From Deltaproteobacteria bacterium (GTDB lineage: Bacteria > Desulfobacterota > Binatia > Binatales > Binataceae), in the NCBI GenBank assembly GCA_021799555.1, contig JAJZAG010000232.1, positions 1-6,120 of the forward strand: a stretch of DNA of 6,120 nt, given 5' to 3'. The translations under genes and the position numbers were made by a program. The notes beneath the pieces are model-generated. The model had not been told where the DNA came from and made no database searches. It was given only the letters and a program-made list of their open reading frames with translations. Positions 6,087-6,120 of the stretch are shown here, piece by piece. The first letter of the stretch is position 1, and each line of letters starts with the position of its first letter.

Positions 6087-6120
6087 TGATGCGTTACCTG
6101 CGCGAGCGTGTGGTCGCCGG
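6083..6120 (-). CDS. Last codons of the upstream gene, probably gspH
   Basis: Only 11 residues are visible on the minus strand (GDHTLAQVTHQ), ending in a TGA that overlaps the gspI start as ATGA, the same junction type as gspI-gspJ. Position in the operon predicts the minor pseudopilin GspH, and the residues suit the end of a beta-rich domain. The stretch is too short to identify by sequence. One other frame is also open here, so this call rests on the overlap pattern and the operon order. Confidence 0.45.
   Translation of the reverse strand, partial: GDHTLAQVTHQ

Overview
The window holds the 3' part of a type II secretion system (T2SS, general secretory pathway) operon. All of it is read on the minus strand, so it runs from the right edge of the window to the left. 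The order is [gspH tail?] - gspI - gspJ - gspK - gspL - gspM - gspN, the canonical order for this machine. The stop and start codons of neighbouring genes overlap by 4 to 8 bases or lie 3 to 12 bases apart, so this is clearly one transcription unit. After gspN comes an intergenic stretch of about 236 bases with two hairpins, each followed by a T-run on the minus strand. I read these as tandem intrinsic terminators of the operon. Past them, still on the minus strand, starts a gene for a luciferase-like (LLM class, F420-dependent type) flavin oxidoreductase, which runs off the left edge.

How the genes work together: GspI, GspJ and GspK are minor pseudopilins with type IV prepilin N-termini. With GspH they form the tip of the periplasmic pseudopilus. 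GspL and GspM are inner-membrane assembly-platform proteins. GspL links the GspE ATPase in the cytoplasm to the platform, and GspM partners its periplasmic domain. GspN is an accessory membrane-anchored periplasmic protein found in only some T2SS operons. The parts not seen here (GspC, D, E, F, G, most of H, and the prepilin peptidase GspO) would be expected to the right of the window or elsewhere in the genome.

Organism: a GC-rich Gram-negative (diderm) bacterium. A full-order T2SS that includes gspN, next to an F420-type LLM oxidoreductase, suggests a deltaproteobacteria-like or environmental lineage such as Candidatus Binatota. That placement is inference and cannot be settled from this window. 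I see no mobile elements, CRISPR arrays, tRNA or rRNA genes. This is mostly a recognisable system. The points worth a second look are the altered acidic motif in GspK, the PilM-like cytoplasmic domain of GspL, the long cytoplasmic head of GspM and the tandem terminators.
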